DNA of 64,000 nt from Phytopseudomonas dryadis (lineage in GTDB: Bacteria; Pseudomonadota; Gammaproteobacteria; Pseudomonadales; Pseudomonadaceae). Positions 17,447 through 27,946 of this stretch are shown here, one piece after another. The stretch spans positions 62,001-126,000 of the forward strand of contig NZ_QJUM01000003.1 of NCBI RefSeq assembly GCF_004327355.1. The letters run 5' to 3'. Below the pieces are notes generated by a model. The model saw only the letters and a program-made list of their open reading frames with translations. It did not search any database and was not told where the DNA came from. Position 1 is the stretch's first letter. Each line of letters begins with the position of its first letter. The position numbers and the translations under genes are program-made.

Positions 17447-18214
17447 TCAGGCCACCACGGCGATCTTGCGGGCGCTGCCGGGTTGCTCGATCAACTGGAT
17501 ATCGATGTCGTAGAGGGCGCTGAGCAAGGGGCTGTGCAGCAATTGCTCGGGCGTGCCATCGAAGAACACCCGGCCCTGCTTCAGCGCCACGATACGGTCG
17601 GCGTAGCGGGCGGTGAGATTGATGTCGTGGAGGATCGCGACGATGCCGCGGCCAGTGCCGTGGTTGAGCTCGCGCAGCAGCGACATCAGCTCGTACTGGT
17701 GGGCCAGATCCAGTGCCGAGGTGGGTTCGTCGAGCAGGATCAACGGCGACTGCTGGGCCAGCAACATGGCGATCCAGGCGCGCTGGCGCTCGCCACCGGA
17801 CAGGGTGTCGGCCAGGTGCTCGGCATACTGCAGGGTATCGGTCTGCTGCATGGCCAGCTCGATCACCTGGCGATCCTCGGCCTGCCAGCGCCCGAGCAGG
17901 CCGCGCCAGGGAAAGCGCCCCAGGCGCACCAGCTCGCGCACGGTCAACCCGGCGACCTCCGGCAGGCGCTGCGGCAGAAACGCCACGCGCCGGGCGAAGT
18001 CGCGCGGGCTGTAGGCCGCCAGGGGTTTGCCGTCGAGTTCCAGGCTGCCGCTATCGGGCAGCAGTTGCCGGGCGATCAGGTTCATCAGCGTGGATTTGCC
18101 GGACCCGTTGTGCCCCAGAATCACGGTGAACTGGTCGCCGGCCAGTTGCAGGCTGTCCAGCGCCAGGGTCAGGCGGCCGTCGCGGCGCACCTGGATATCG
18201 TTCAGTCGCAGCAT
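17447..18214 (-). CDS. fhuC: FhuC-like ABC transporter ATP-binding protein
   Basis: A 255-residue ATPase with Walker A (GHNGSGKSTL, about residues 32-41), Q-loop (FLPQRLP), signature LSGGERQRAWIAMLLAQ, Walker B (LILLDEPTSALD) and switch His (AILHDIN). It powers the FhuB channel. I start it at the ATG at 18214 (MLRLNDIQVRR), which fits the family; the frame is open to 18319 but that would add a tail inside fhuF. The start overlaps the fhuF end by 13 bp and the stop is 2 bp from fhuB. Confidence 0.92.
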   Translation of the reverse strand: MLRLNDIQVRRDGRLTLALDSLQLAGDQFTVILGHNGSGKSTLMNLIARQLLPDSGSLELDGKPLAAYSPRDFARRVAFLPQRLPEVAGLTVRELVRLGRFPWRGLLGRWQAEDRQVIELAMQQTDTLQYAEHLADTLSGGERQRAWIAMLLAQQSPLILLDEPTSALDLAHQYELMSLLRELNHGTGRGIVAILHDINLTARYADRIVALKQGRVFFDGTPEQLLHSPLLSALYDIDIQLIEQPGSARKIAVVA

Positions 18215-18966
18215 TCGAGGCTCAGCTCCCGGCGCAGGCGCGTCATGCGCTCGTCCTGCTTGAGTTTCGGACAGGTACTGCACAGCTGGCCATCGGCGCG
18301 GCGAAAATGCTGGCAGCACACCTTGCGCCCCAGGGCCAGGCGCGCACGACCGTCATCCAGGCGCACCTCGATCAGCGAGCTGCCACCCTGCAGGCCGAGG
18401 GCCGTCAGCCAGCGCTGTTCCAGCTCATGCAACCGGGCATTGTCCAGCGCACGCTGGCGCTGGATCAGCAGCAGCGCCGCCAGCACGTAGTCCGCCTGGA
18501 GGCGGCGGGCCAGCTTGTGGTGGATGGCGACGACCGCGTCGAACTCCAGCAACTGGCGCTCGAGCAGTTGCCGCAGTTGCTCGGCGGCCAGGCCGATCAG
18601 GGCGTCCTCGTGGGCTCGCCGCGGGGCATGCTCGGGCAGGCAGAACCCCGACACCACGCCCTCGCATACCGATTGCCCCATACCCTGCAGGCTGGGCAAC
18701 CGGCCGGCCAGGTGCACGCCGAGCAGGCTCAGGTAGATCGGTTGCCAGATCAACAGCGTCCAGGTGCGCGCCGTCCAGTAATGCACGCCGGCCTCCGGGC
18801 AGGCGAACTGCCAGTGCCGGTACAGGGCGGCGATACGCGCCGGGTTGTCGGCGGCCCCACAGGCGAGCTCATCGCGGCCACTGGCGCCTACCCGTCCGGA
18901 GAGCCCCGGCAGGGTACGGGCGGTCACCTCGAGCACTTGCAGAAGGTCGCTGTTGGCCTGGTACAT
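18202..18966 (-). CDS. fhuF: FhuF-like siderophore ferric reductase (2Fe-2S)
   Basis: A 254-residue protein ending in the FhuF cysteine motif CC-X10-C-X2-C (CCQHFRRADGQLCSTC), which binds a 2Fe-2S cluster. FhuF proteins reduce ferric siderophores in the cytoplasm to release iron. The N-terminal part resembles the FhuF/IucA-domain family (WQPIYLSLLGVHLAGRLP). It is the first gene of the coupled uptake run, with a Fur-box-like site 96-114 bp upstream. Presence of a reductase beside the importer implies that the siderophore is taken up intact. Confidence 0.8.
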   Translation of the reverse strand: MYQANSDLLQVLEVTARTLPGLSGRVGASGRDELACGAADNPARIAALYRHWQFACPEAGVHYWTARTWTLLIWQPIYLSLLGVHLAGRLPSLQGMGQSVCEGVVSGFCLPEHAPRRAHEDALIGLAAEQLRQLLERQLLEFDAVVAIHHKLARRLQADYVLAALLLIQRQRALDNARLHELEQRWLTALGLQGGSSLIEVRLDDGRARLALGRKVCCQHFRRADGQLCSTCPKLKQDERMTRLRRELSLECCD

Positions 18967-19061
18967 CGCAGGTCAGCCCCGGAAAAGATAGGTGACGGTC
19001 ACACAGCGGCGGCCATTGGCCGGCGATGGGGAGCACGAATTTAACCACGCCCGCCGCGAAT

Positions 19062-19080
19062 GCACCAAATTATCATTCGC
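19062..19080 (-). promoter_or_regulatory. Candidate Fur box upstream of fhuF
   Basis: On the minus strand the 19-mer GCGAATGATAATTTGGTGC matches the Fur consensus at 11 of 19 positions, including the contiguous block AATGATAAT. It lies 96-114 bp upstream of fhuF and overlaps the last codons of the MFS gene. Iron repression of the uptake genes is expected for this pathway. The right half-site is poor, so this is a candidate only. Confidence 0.45.
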
Positions 19081-20257
19081 GCGATGCGGGTGCCGCCGAG
19101 CCGGCCTTGATCAACAACGGAAACAGCGCGGCGGTGATCAGCAGGCCGAGCGCGCCCACCCAGAACGGCATGTGCTGGCCGTAGTGGCTGACCAGCAGCC
19201 CGGCGCCGTAGGAAGCACCCATGGTTCCCAGGCACTGGAAGATATTGATCTTGCTGAAATCCACCCCGTAGTTGTCCGGGGTGCTCAGCTCGAACAGCAG
19301 GGCATCCAGGCGTACCGTGACCTGATACAGCGCCCAGCCGAACAGCACGCGGCCCAGGAGGATCAGCCACTGGTCGTCGAAGCCCTGGATGAAGGTCGCC
19401 GCGGCGCCTAGCAGCAGGCCGGCGAGGATGCCGTCGCGGGTGGAACCCTGGCTGGCGGCGCGCTTGCTCCACCAGAGGGCGAACACCGCCACGGCGCCGG
19501 GCAGCGAATAGACGAAACCGGCCATCAGCTCGCTGTTCCAGGTCGCCACCTGCTGCCAATACACGGCGAAGAACGGCCGGGTGACATAGGCGACGAAGTA
19601 GAACAGCAGCATCACCACGCAGAGCTTGTAGATCGCCACCAGGCTGCGCGGCGCCGCGGGCACGGCAAGCCCATCGTTGCCCTCCTCCGGGGCCGGCGCC
19701 TGGCCATGGGGCAGATGGCCGCGGATCAGGTGCATGCAGATGGCCATCTGGATGAAATCGCCAGCGGCCATCACCAGGAACACATCGCCGATCGCCATCA
19801 CCTGCAGGATCAGGCCACCGGCGGCGGCGCCCAGTATGGCGCCGAAATGCACCACCACCGACAGCGTGCCGATGGTCTGGGTGTGATTGTCCTGCTCCTG
19901 CAGGCTCATCACATAGGGATACATCAGCAGGTAGCTGCCCTTGAACACGATCATCACCAGCGACACCACCCAGAACAGCGGCAACGAATCGATGAAGGTC
20001 AACGCCGCCGTCAGCGTACCGGCCATGAACTGTGCGCCGATCAGGATGCGCACCGGGTGCACCCGCTTGGCCAGCCGCGCCCACAGCGGGAACACCGCCA
20101 TCACCGTCAGGCTGATGGCCGCCAGGTACAGGCCGACATGCTCGGGCGGCGGATTGCCGAAGCGCTCGGCGAAGTACTGCGGATAGAAGGGAATGATCAG
20201 GTTGTCGGTCACCACCGCCAGGGCGGTCATCGCGATCAGGTAGAAACGCAGGTTCAT
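19073..20257 (-). CDS. MFS transporter, probable siderophore exporter or importer
   Basis: A 394-residue protein with about 12 hydrophobic segments and the major-facilitator fold (FPLWARLAKRVHPVRILIGAQF resembles the loop 2-3 motif). I start it at the ATG at 20257 (MNLRFYLIAMTALAVVTDN); the longer frame would add an unlikely N-terminal tail. It precedes fhuF in the same direction with a 106-bp gap. Similar MFS proteins sit in siderophore clusters as exporters (for example PvsC for vibrioferrin), so a siderophore-related role is likely from context. No biosynthesis genes and no TonB receptor are in the window. There is no clear ribosome-binding site. Confidence 0.75.
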   Translation of the reverse strand: MNLRFYLIAMTALAVVTDNLIIPFYPQYFAERFGNPPPEHVGLYLAAISLTVMAVFPLWARLAKRVHPVRILIGAQFMAGTLTAALTFIDSLPLFWVVSLVMIVFKGSYLLMYPYVMSLQEQDNHTQTIGTLSVVVHFGAILGAAAGGLILQVMAIGDVFLVMAAGDFIQMAICMHLIRGHLPHGQAPAPEEGNDGLAVPAAPRSLVAIYKLCVVMLLFYFVAYVTRPFFAVYWQQVATWNSELMAGFVYSLPGAVAVFALWWSKRAASQGSTRDGILAGLLLGAAATFIQGFDDQWLILLGRVLFGWALYQVTVRLDALLFELSTPDNYGVDFSKINIFQCLGTMGASYGAGLLVSHYGQHMPFWVGALGLLITAALFPLLIKAGSAAPASRE

Positions 20258-20498
20258 GGTTTGGCGAAGGCAGCGGCACAGGGCCGGGAATGATGCATGG
20301 GCAGCGGCGCAAAAGCGACCCGCCACGCCGAATGACGGATAGGCGAGCCGTGGCTCGCAGGGTGGTTAGCGACGCCATGCCCGGCAAATGTTAAACTCGC
20401 GCCCCACGAAAATCCCGCCGGCCAGCCGCCGGTGCGAGCCCCGCTCAACCAGGTACCGCGGCCGCCGCCGTACCCGTCAACCGGAAACCGCGACACAG

Positions 20499-21332
20499 AT
20501 GATCGATTTCGGCCTTCCCGATTACCCGCGCAGCAGCGCCCGTCTGGCCCCCTCGCGGCCGGTGGTGCTGTGCCTGTCCGGCCACGACCCGAGCGGCGGT
20601 GCCGGTCTGCAGGCCGATATCGAGGCCCTGCTCGCCCAGGGTTGCCATGCGGCGCCGGCGGTCACCGCGCTGACCGTGCAGGACACCGTGAACGTCAGCG
20701 ACTTCCGCGTGCTCGACCGCGACTGGGTGCTGGCCCAGGCCCATGCCGTGATCGCCGACATGCCGGTGGCGGCGGTCAAGCTGGGCATGCTCGGCTCGGT
20801 GGAAATGGTCGAAACGGTGCTGATGATCATGGACGAGCTGCCGGGCGTGCCGCTGGTCTGCGACCCGGTGCTGCGCGCCGGCGGCGGCGGCGCCCTGGGC
20901 AAGGACGAAGTCGGCTACGCCCTGCGCGAACGCCTGTTCGCCGCGTCCACCATCGCCACCCCGAACCTGCCGGAAGCGCGCATCCTCGCCGAGCTGCCGG
21001 ACGGCACGCCCGACCAGTGCGCGGACAAGCTGCTGCCGCATATCCGCCACCTGCTGATCACCGGCGGCCATGGCGACGAGCGCGACGTGCACAACCGCCT
21101 GTACCTGCAGGACGGCGGCCAGCACACCTTCACCTGCCCGCGCCTGCCCGGCAGCTACCACGGCTCCGGCTGCACCCTGGCCAGCACCCTGGCCGGACGC
21201 CTGGCCCTCGGCGAAGAGCTGATCAGTGCGGTGAAAAGCGCCCTGGACTACACCTGGCGCACCTTGCGTGACGCCGAACAGCCCGGCCGCGGCCAGTTCG
21301 TGCCCCGCCGCCTGCCCCTCGATTTCAGCTGA
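20499..21332 (+). CDS. thiD: Hydroxymethylpyrimidine/phosphomethylpyrimidine kinase
   Basis: A 277-residue ribokinase-fold enzyme that phosphorylates HMP and HMP-P for thiamine biosynthesis. SGHDPSGGAGLQADIEA, DPVLRAGGGGAL and the anion-hole motif GSYHGSGCTLAS are diagnostic. I chose the ATG at 20499, close to the conserved core; the frame opens at 20388 but that part is low-complexity and Arg-rich. It is followed 12 bp later by thiE, as in P. aeruginosa. No TPP riboswitch is visible in the 241 bp upstream. Confidence 0.93.
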   Translation: MIDFGLPDYPRSSARLAPSRPVVLCLSGHDPSGGAGLQADIEALLAQGCHAAPAVTALTVQDTVNVSDFRVLDRDWVLAQAHAVIADMPVAAVKLGMLGSVEMVETVLMIMDELPGVPLVCDPVLRAGGGGALGKDEVGYALRERLFAASTIATPNLPEARILAELPDGTPDQCADKLLPHIRHLLITGGHGDERDVHNRLYLQDGGQHTFTCPRLPGSYHGSGCTLASTLAGRLALGEELISAVKSALDYTWRTLRDAEQPGRGQFVPRRLPLDFS

Positions 21333-21344
21333 CGGGACGCATCC

Positions 21345-21977
21345 ATGAAACTGCGTGGCCTGTACGCCATCACCGATAGCCAATTGCTCGCCGACGGCAA
21401 GCTGCTGCCCTATGTCGAAGCCGCCCTCAACGGCGGCGCCCGCGTGCTGCAGTATCGCGACAAGTCCGGCGACGAGGCGCGCCGGCTGCGCCAGGCCGAG
21501 GCGCTGCGCGAGCTGTGCAACCGCTATGGCGCGGCGCTGATCATCAACGACGACGCCGAACTGGCCGCGCGCCTGGGCGTCGGCCTGCACCTGGGCCAGG
21601 ACGACGGCTCGCTCGCCGTCGCCCGCGCCCTGCTCGGCCGCAAGGCGATCATCGGCGGCACCTGCCACGCGCAATTGCCCCTGGCTGAACAGGCGGTCAG
21701 GGAAGGCGCCAGCTACGTGGCCTTCGGCCGCTTCTTCAACTCCAACACCAAACCCGGCGCCCCCGCGGCCACGCTCGACCTGCTGGAAACCGCACGGGCG
21801 CGCCTGCAACTGCCAATCGTCGCCATCGGCGGCATCGACCTGCACAACGCCGCGCCGCTGATCGAGCGCGGCGCCAGCATGATCGCCGTGATCCACGCCC
21901 TGTTCGCCGCCAACTCCGCCGCCGAGGTAGAGCGTCGCGCACGGGCCTTCAGCGCCCTGTTCGAGCAGCAGGCCTGA
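21345..21977 (+). CDS. thiE: Thiamine-phosphate synthase
   Basis: A 210-residue TIM-barrel enzyme that joins HMP-PP and the thiazole phosphate to thiamine phosphate. Family motifs include [45 protein letters not shown] and PIVAIGGI. It starts 12 bp after thiD and ends 27 bp before hemL, so the three genes probably form an operon. Confidence 0.95.
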   Translation: MKLRGLYAITDSQLLADGKLLPYVEAALNGGARVLQYRDKSGDEARRLRQAEALRELCNRYGAALIINDDAELAARLGVGLHLGQDDGSLAVARALLGRKAIIGGTCHAQLPLAEQAVREGASYVAFGRFFNSNTKPGAPAATLDLLETARARLQLPIVAIGGIDLHNAAPLIERGASMIAVIHALFAANSAAEVERRARAFSALFEQQA

Positions 21978-22004
21978 TCCACCTTTTTGTAGAGAGAATC
22001 CGCC

Positions 22005-23294
22005 ATGTCCCGCTCCGAACTGCTTTTCGCCAATGCCCAGAAACACATCCCCGGCGGCGTCAACTCGCCAGTGCGCGCGTTCCGCAGCGTCGGCGGCACG
22101 CCGCTGTTCTTCAAGCATGCCATCGGCGCCTACGTGACGGACGAGGACGACAAGCGCTATGTCGACTACGTGGGCTCCTGGGGGCCGATGATCCTCGGCC
22201 ACAGCCACCCCGAGGTGATCGACGCGGTGCGCCGCCAGCTCGAACACGGCCTGTCCTACGGCGCGCCGACGGCCATGGAAACCGAAATGGCCGACCTGGT
22301 CTGCGCGCTGGTGCCGTCGATGGACATGGTGCGCATGGTCAGCTCCGGCACCGAAGCGACCATGAGCGCCATCCGCCTGGCCCGTGGCTACACCGGCCGC
22401 GACAGCATCATCAAATTCGAAGGCTGCTACCACGGCCACTCCGACAGCCTGCTGGTCAAGGCCGGCTCCGGCGCCCTGACCCAGGGCGTGCCCAGCTCCG
22501 CCGGCGTGCCGGCGGCCTTCGCCAGGCACACCCTGACCCTGCCCTTCAACGATATCGACGCAGCCGCCGAGATGCTCAGCAAGGTCGGCAACGAAGTGGC
22601 CTGCATCATCGTCGAGCCGGTGGCCGGCAACATGAACTGCGTGCCACCGGCGCCGGGTTTCCTCGAGGGTCTGCGCAGCCTGTGCGACCAGCACGGCGTG
22701 GTGCTGATCTTCGACGAAGTGATGACCGGTTTCCGCGTCGCCCTCGGCGGTGCCCAGGCGCACTATGGCGTGACCCCGGACCTGTCCACCTTCGGCAAGA
22801 TCATCGGCGGCGGCATGCCGGTCGGCTGCTTCGGCGGCAAACGCGCGATCATGGAGAGGATCGCGCCGCTCGGCCCGGTCTATCAGGCCGGCACCCTGTC
22901 GGGTAACCCGCTGGCCATGGCCGCCGGCCTGACCACCCTCAAACTGATCAGCCGCCCGGGCTTCCACAGCGAACTGAGCGACTACACCGAGCGCCTGCTG
23001 CAAGGCCTGCAGGACCGTGCCGATGCCGCCGGCATCCCCTTCGTCACCACCCAGGCCGGCGGTATGTTCGGCCTGTATTTCAGCGGCGCCGACGACATTG
23101 TTACCTTCGACGACGTGATGGCCAGCGATGCCGAGCGCTTCAAGCGCTTCTTCCACCTGATGCTGGAAGGCGGCGTGTACCTGGCCCCGAGCGCGTTCGA
23201 GGCGGGTTTCACCTCCATCGCCCATGGCGAGGCCGAGCTGAAACTGACCCTGGACGCCGCCGAGCGCGCGTTCGCCATCCTCAAGCAGGCGTAG
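22005..23294 (+). CDS. hemL: Glutamate-1-semialdehyde 2,1-aminomutase
   Basis: A 429-residue PLP enzyme, full length, which makes 5-aminolevulinate from glutamate-1-semialdehyde in the C5 route to haem. The PLP-binding lysine is Lys265 ([14 protein letters not shown]); [19 protein letters not shown] and [16 protein letters not shown] are family signatures. It follows thiE after 27 bp, and a 9-bp hairpin lies 15 bp beyond its stop. Confidence 0.96.
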   Translation: MSRSELLFANAQKHIPGGVNSPVRAFRSVGGTPLFFKHAIGAYVTDEDDKRYVDYVGSWGPMILGHSHPEVIDAVRRQLEHGLSYGAPTAMETEMADLVCALVPSMDMVRMVSSGTEATMSAIRLARGYTGRDSIIKFEGCYHGHSDSLLVKAGSGALTQGVPSSAGVPAAFARHTLTLPFNDIDAAAEMLSKVGNEVACIIVEPVAGNMNCVPPAPGFLEGLRSLCDQHGVVLIFDEVMTGFRVALGGAQAHYGVTPDLSTFGKIIGGGMPVGCFGGKRAIMERIAPLGPVYQAGTLSGNPLAMAAGLTTLKLISRPGFHSELSDYTERLLQGLQDRADAAGIPFVTTQAGGMFGLYFSGADDIVTFDDVMASDAERFKRFFHLMLEGGVYLAPSAFEAGFTSIAHGEAELKLTLDAAERAFAILKQA

Positions 23295-23308
23295 GAATCG
23301 GCCAGTCA

Positions 23309-23335
23309 TGCGCGGCAGGTTCTTATTGCCGCGCA
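23309..23335 (+). terminator. Hairpin after hemL
   Basis: A perfect 9-bp stem TGCGCGGCA/TGCCGCGCA with a 9-nt loop just downstream of hemL. It is followed by TTAAT rather than a long T tract, so it is either a weak terminator or an mRNA 3'-end stabiliser. Confidence 0.45.
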
Positions 23336-23568
23336 TTAATGGTGGAACCTGTGGTTGCGCGGCTGATCGTCTATAAGGACTGTCAGCCGCCGGCTTGAGC
23401 CGTATCAGGGCGCGATGCGCAGATAGGATAGCAGCGCGGTACACGCGCCACGATGGGGCAGAAAAGCCGGCAAACACTTTGTAAGAACGGGGTGGCTTAT
23501 TTCATAATGTGATGTCGAACGCATTTCGTTCGCCGCCGCCCCCAGCACCTCGAGGTATTCGGATCTTC

Positions 23569-24117
23569 ATGAACCGCACCGGCCGCACCCTGTCCCTGGG
23601 CTGCCTGTTGCTCCTGCTGCCACTGCTCGCCTTCGCGGGCGGCAACTCATTGCTGATCCCGGCAACCGGCAGCTGCTCGCTGAATAGCGCCCCCGAAGAC
23701 CTCCCCGAGGCCCTGCGGGCCTGTCGCCAGGCAGCGGAAGACGGCGACCCGCAAGCCGAATACGAACTGGGCGAGTACTACTACCAGAGCGAAGGCGAAG
23801 CGCGTGACCTGGAGCAGGCGCTGAGCTGGTTCGAACGCGCCTCGCTGCAAGGCCACCCGCAGGCGCAGTACCACCTGGGCATGATGTTCTTCCGCGGCGA
23901 GGGCGTTGCCGCGAACAACGTGCAGGCCTATATCGTGCTGAAGATGGCCGCGGTCAACGGCTCGGACGAAGCCATGGACAGCGCCGACGAAGTCTCGGCG
24001 CAGATGCCCCGCGCCGAACTGGACGTCGCCACCCAAGTGCTGGGACAGATCTTCCGCAACTACCTGCAGGAACTGCAGGCCGCCGACGGCCTGTCGCCTT
24101 TCGCGCCATTGAAATAG
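23569..24117 (+). CDS. Secreted Sel1/TPR-like repeat protein
   Basis: A 182-residue protein with a signal peptide (LSLGCLLLLLPLLAFA, residues 8-23) and two Sel1-type helical repeats (DPQAEYELGEYYYQ and HPQAQYHLGMMFFRGEGV). It matches in position the small Sel1 protein after hemL in P. aeruginosa (PA3978). The start at 23569 is chosen because it directly precedes the signal peptide; the frame opens at 23509 with a Pro-rich stretch. The function is unknown; Sel1 proteins usually mediate protein-protein contacts in the periplasm. It converges with the DUF1820 gene. Confidence 0.8.
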   Translation: MNRTGRTLSLGCLLLLLPLLAFAGGNSLLIPATGSCSLNSAPEDLPEALRACRQAAEDGDPQAEYELGEYYYQSEGEARDLEQALSWFERASLQGHPQAQYHLGMMFFRGEGVAANNVQAYIVLKMAAVNGSDEAMDSADEVSAQMPRAELDVATQVLGQIFRNYLQELQAADGLSPFAPLK

Positions 24118-24233
24118 AAGCAAGCTTCAAGAAAAAGCATCCGCGATTCCTCTCTCATGCCCAACAACCATCCTGGAAAGGTGATCGCTTCCCACTGGCA
24201 ACAACGCTCGGCTTGCCGCTTGAGGCTTGAGGC

Positions 24234-24557
24234 TTACTTGTCCGGCATCGGCATGGGGAACGGCATGATGTTGCCGCCGCCTTTCGCTTCGCTGATCTTC
24301 GGCGTGCCGAGGCGCTCGACCTCGTCGATGCGTACGATCGAATGCATGGGCACGAAGCTGCGCACGACGCCGTCGAACTGCGCCTTGAGCTTTTCCTCGC
24401 TGGGGTCGACCACCACCTGGGTGCGCTCGCCGAAGACGAACTCCTCGACCTCCAGGAATCCCCACAGATCGCTTTGATAGATCTGCTTGGCGTACATCTC
24501 GTACACCTGACCCTGGTTGAGGAATATCACCTTGTAGATAGGTTCGCGCTTGCTCAT
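24234..24557 (-). CDS. DUF1820 family protein
   Basis: A 107-residue cytoplasmic protein beginning MSKREPIYKVIFLNQGQVYEMYAK, which I recognise as the DUF1820 family common in gammaproteobacteria. It holds GFLEVEEFVFGERTQVVVDPSEEKLKAQF and a Pro/Met-rich end (MPFPMPMPDK). The ATG at 24557 gives the family N-terminus. Its place between the Sel1 gene and miaB matches PA3979 of P. aeruginosa. No function is known. Confidence 0.85.
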   Translation of the reverse strand: MSKREPIYKVIFLNQGQVYEMYAKQIYQSDLWGFLEVEEFVFGERTQVVVDPSEEKLKAQFDGVVRSFVPMHSIVRIDEVERLGTPKISEAKGGGNIMPFPMPMPDK

Positions 24558-24862
24558 GGATTGACGAAGTAGGCTGCAAAAAGAGGGCGCGAAGGATAGC
24601 ACAAGGCTGCAAGCTGCAAGCTAGTGTGGCGCCCCCTGCAAAATCTAACTCAAGCTCTTGCTCTCACTTGCAGCCCGTAGCCTGGGTTGAGCGCAGCGAT
24701 ACCCAGGTGGCGCCTCCCCGGGTGTCGCTGCGCTCGACCCGGGCTACCTGACGTGGCGTTACCACCACAGTCAAAGCTTTCGCTCCTACTTGTCGCTTGT
24801 GGCTTGAAGCTTGCGGCTGCGCTTCTATAATGTGCGGTCATTTTTCACTCAGCCGGCACCCC
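24558..24862. repeat. Intergenic stretch with palindromic repeats
   Basis: This 305-bp gap between the divergent DUF1820 gene and miaB contains no credible gene. It holds a near-perfect long palindrome at 24677-24747, whose left arm begins GTAGCCTGGGTTGAGCGCAG and whose right arm ends GACCCGGGCTAC; the left arm recurs at 26286-26318 and 41560-41590. Tracts of the GCAAGCTGCAAGC/GCTTGAAGCTTGC type occur at about 24604-24623 and 24786-24823. The miaB promoter must also be here. Confidence 0.75.
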
Positions 24863-26197
24863 ATGACCAAGAAGCTCTATATCGAAACCCACGGTTGCCA
24901 GATGAACGAGTACGACAGCTCGCGCATGGTCGACCTGCTGGGCGAGCATCAGGCCCTGGAAGTCACCGACCGGCCGGAGGATGCCGACGTCATCCTGCTC
25001 AATACCTGCTCGATCCGGGAAAAGGCCCAGGACAAGGTGTTCTCCCAGCTCGGCCGCTGGCGCGAGCTGAAACTGGAAAACCCCGACCTGGTGATCGGTG
25101 TCGGCGGTTGCGTGGCCAGCCAGGAAGGCGCGGCGATCCGTGATCGCGCGCCCTACGTCGACGTGGTGTTCGGCCCGCAGACCCTGCACCGCCTGCCGGA
25201 GATGATCGACGCCGCCCGCAGCACCCGGGTCGCCCAGGTCGACATCTCCTTCCCCGAGATCGAGAAATTCGACCGCCTGCCCGAACCCCGGGTCGATGGC
25301 CCCAGCGCCTTCGTCTCGGTGATGGAAGGCTGCAGCAAGTACTGCACCTTCTGCGTGGTGCCCTACACCCGCGGCGAGGAGGTCAGCCGGCCGCTGGACG
25401 ACGTGCTCGGCGAGATCATCCACCTGGCCGAGCACGGCGTGCGCGAAGTGACCCTGCTCGGGCAGAACGTCAACGGCTACCGTGGCGAAACCCGTGACGG
25501 CGGCATCGCCGATTTCGCCGAGCTGCTGTACCTGGTCGCCGCCGTCGACGGCATCGACCGCATCCGCTACACCACCAGCCACCCGCTGGAGTTCTCCGAT
25601 GCGCTGATCAGGGCCCACGCCGAGATCCCGGAACTGGTCAAGTTCGTCCACCTGCCGGTGCAGTCGGGCTCCGACCGCATCCTCGCGGCGATGAAGCGCA
25701 ACCACACGGCGCTGGAATACAAGTCGCGGATCCGCAAGCTGAAAGCCGCGGTGCCGGACATCGTCATCAGCTCCGACTTCATCATCGGCTTCCCCGGGGA
25801 AACCGAGAAGGACTTCGAGCAGACCCTGAAGCTGGTGCAGGACGTCGGCTTCGACTTCTCCTACTCCTTCGTCTACAGCTCGCGCCCCGGCACGCCGGCG
25901 GCCGATCTGGCCGACGACACCCCGGACGAGGTGAAGAAGCAGCGCCTGCAGATCCTGCAGAACCGCCTCAACCAGCAGGGCTTCGAGAACAGCCGGCGCA
26001 TGGTCGGCAGCGTGCAGCGCATCCTGGTCAGCGACTTCTCGAAAAAGGACCCGGGCAAGCTCCAGGGCCGCACCGAGAACAATCGTATCGTCAACTTCCA
26101 GTGCGACAATCCGCGCCTGATCGGTCAGTTCGTCGACGTGCACATCGACGAAGCCCTGCCACACTCGCTGCGTGGCTCGCTGATCGAGCGTCATTGA
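24863..26197 (+). CDS. miaB: tRNA-2-methylthio-N6-dimethylallyladenosine synthase
   Basis: A 444-residue radical-SAM methylthiotransferase that modifies A37 of tRNAs reading UNN codons. The N-terminal UPF0004 domain carries the auxiliary-cluster cysteines Cys12, Cys49 and Cys83; the radical-SAM motif CSKYCTFC follows at about 157-164, and a TRAM domain ends the protein ([27 protein letters not shown]). The ATG at 24863 gives the family start [19 protein letters not shown]. It leads the miaB-phoH-ybeY-corC-lnt block. Confidence 0.96.
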   Translation: MTKKLYIETHGCQMNEYDSSRMVDLLGEHQALEVTDRPEDADVILLNTCSIREKAQDKVFSQLGRWRELKLENPDLVIGVGGCVASQEGAAIRDRAPYVDVVFGPQTLHRLPEMIDAARSTRVAQVDISFPEIEKFDRLPEPRVDGPSAFVSVMEGCSKYCTFCVVPYTRGEEVSRPLDDVLGEIIHLAEHGVREVTLLGQNVNGYRGETRDGGIADFAELLYLVAAVDGIDRIRYTTSHPLEFSDALIRAHAEIPELVKFVHLPVQSGSDRILAAMKRNHTALEYKSRIRKLKAAVPDIVISSDFIIGFPGETEKDFEQTLKLVQDVGFDFSYSFVYSSRPGTPAADLADDTPDEVKKQRLQILQNRLNQQGFENSRRMVGSVQRILVSDFSKKDPGKLQGRTENNRIVNFQCDNPRLIGQFVDVHIDEALPHSLRGSLIERH

Positions 26198-26208
26198 GCA
26201 TGCTCCCC

Positions 26209-26318
26209 GTAGTGTGGACGACGCCTCATCGTCCACCACCCAGGCACCACCGGTGGATGAAAAAGGCGTCATCCACCCTACACAGGTAGCCTGGCGTTGA
26301 GCGCAGCGATACCCAGGG
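26209..26318. repeat. Two palindromic repeats between miaB and phoH
   Basis: 26209-26283 is an imperfect inverted repeat with arms GTAGTGTGGACGACGC and GCGTCATCCACCCTACAC; a relative lies at 35867-35944. 26286-26318 is a single-arm copy of the GTAGCCTGGGTTGAGCGCAG family seen at 24677 and 41560. They lie between co-directional genes, so read-through from miaB to phoH may be partly blocked. Confidence 0.75.
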
Positions 26319-26446
26319 AGCGATCTCATGCAATCACGGGCGTTGATCAATCACCCACAGCGCGGTCATCGGCTGTGCTTTCCCCCGGCGACGGCTAGCG
26401 CTATTCTCTGCCTTCAATTCAGCCGACTGGCGGCCAAAATACGACT

Positions 26447-27462
<1,016 letters not shown>

Positions 27463-27463
<1 letters not shown>

Positions 27464-27921
27464 TGATCGAGCTGGATCTGCAGGTCGCCAGTGACGGCGG
27501 CCGCCTGCCCGCGACAAGCGACTTCCGGCGCTGGTGCGAACTGGCCCTGCGCCAGCGCAGCGCCGACTCGGAGCTGACCATCCGCCTGGTCGACGAAAGC
27601 GAAGGCCGCGAACTCAACCGCACCTGGCGGCACAAGGACTACGCCACCAACGTGCTGTCCTTCCCCGCCGACGTCCCCGACGATTTATTGGATATTCCGC
27701 TGCTCGGCGATCTGGTGATCTGCGTGCCGGTGGTCGAGCGCGAGGCCAGCGAACAGGGCAAGAGCCTGGACGCCCACTGGGCGCACCTGGTGATACACGG
27801 CTGCCTGCATCTGCTCGGCTACGACCACATCGATGATGAGGAAGCCGAGGAAATGGAAGCGCTGGAACGAATATTGCTCGCCGAGCTGGGTCATCCCGAC
27901 CCGTATGCCGACGACGACTAG
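27463..27921 (+). CDS. ybeY: Endoribonuclease YbeY (rRNA maturation factor)
   Basis: A 152-residue metalloprotein with the zinc-binding motif H-X3-H-X5-H ([11 protein letters not shown]) near residues 114-124. YbeY takes part in 16S rRNA 3'-end maturation and ribosome quality control. NVLSFPAD is another family signature. It is translationally coupled to phoH by a one-base overlap and followed 25 bp later by corC, a conserved arrangement. Confidence 0.95.
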
Positions 27922-27946
27922 ACGCAAGGATCCCGAGTAAACCCCC

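Noticed and set aside
20258..20498. TPP riboswitch before thiD
   Set aside because: I looked for the CTGAGA and ACCTGAT-type conserved blocks and did not see them.
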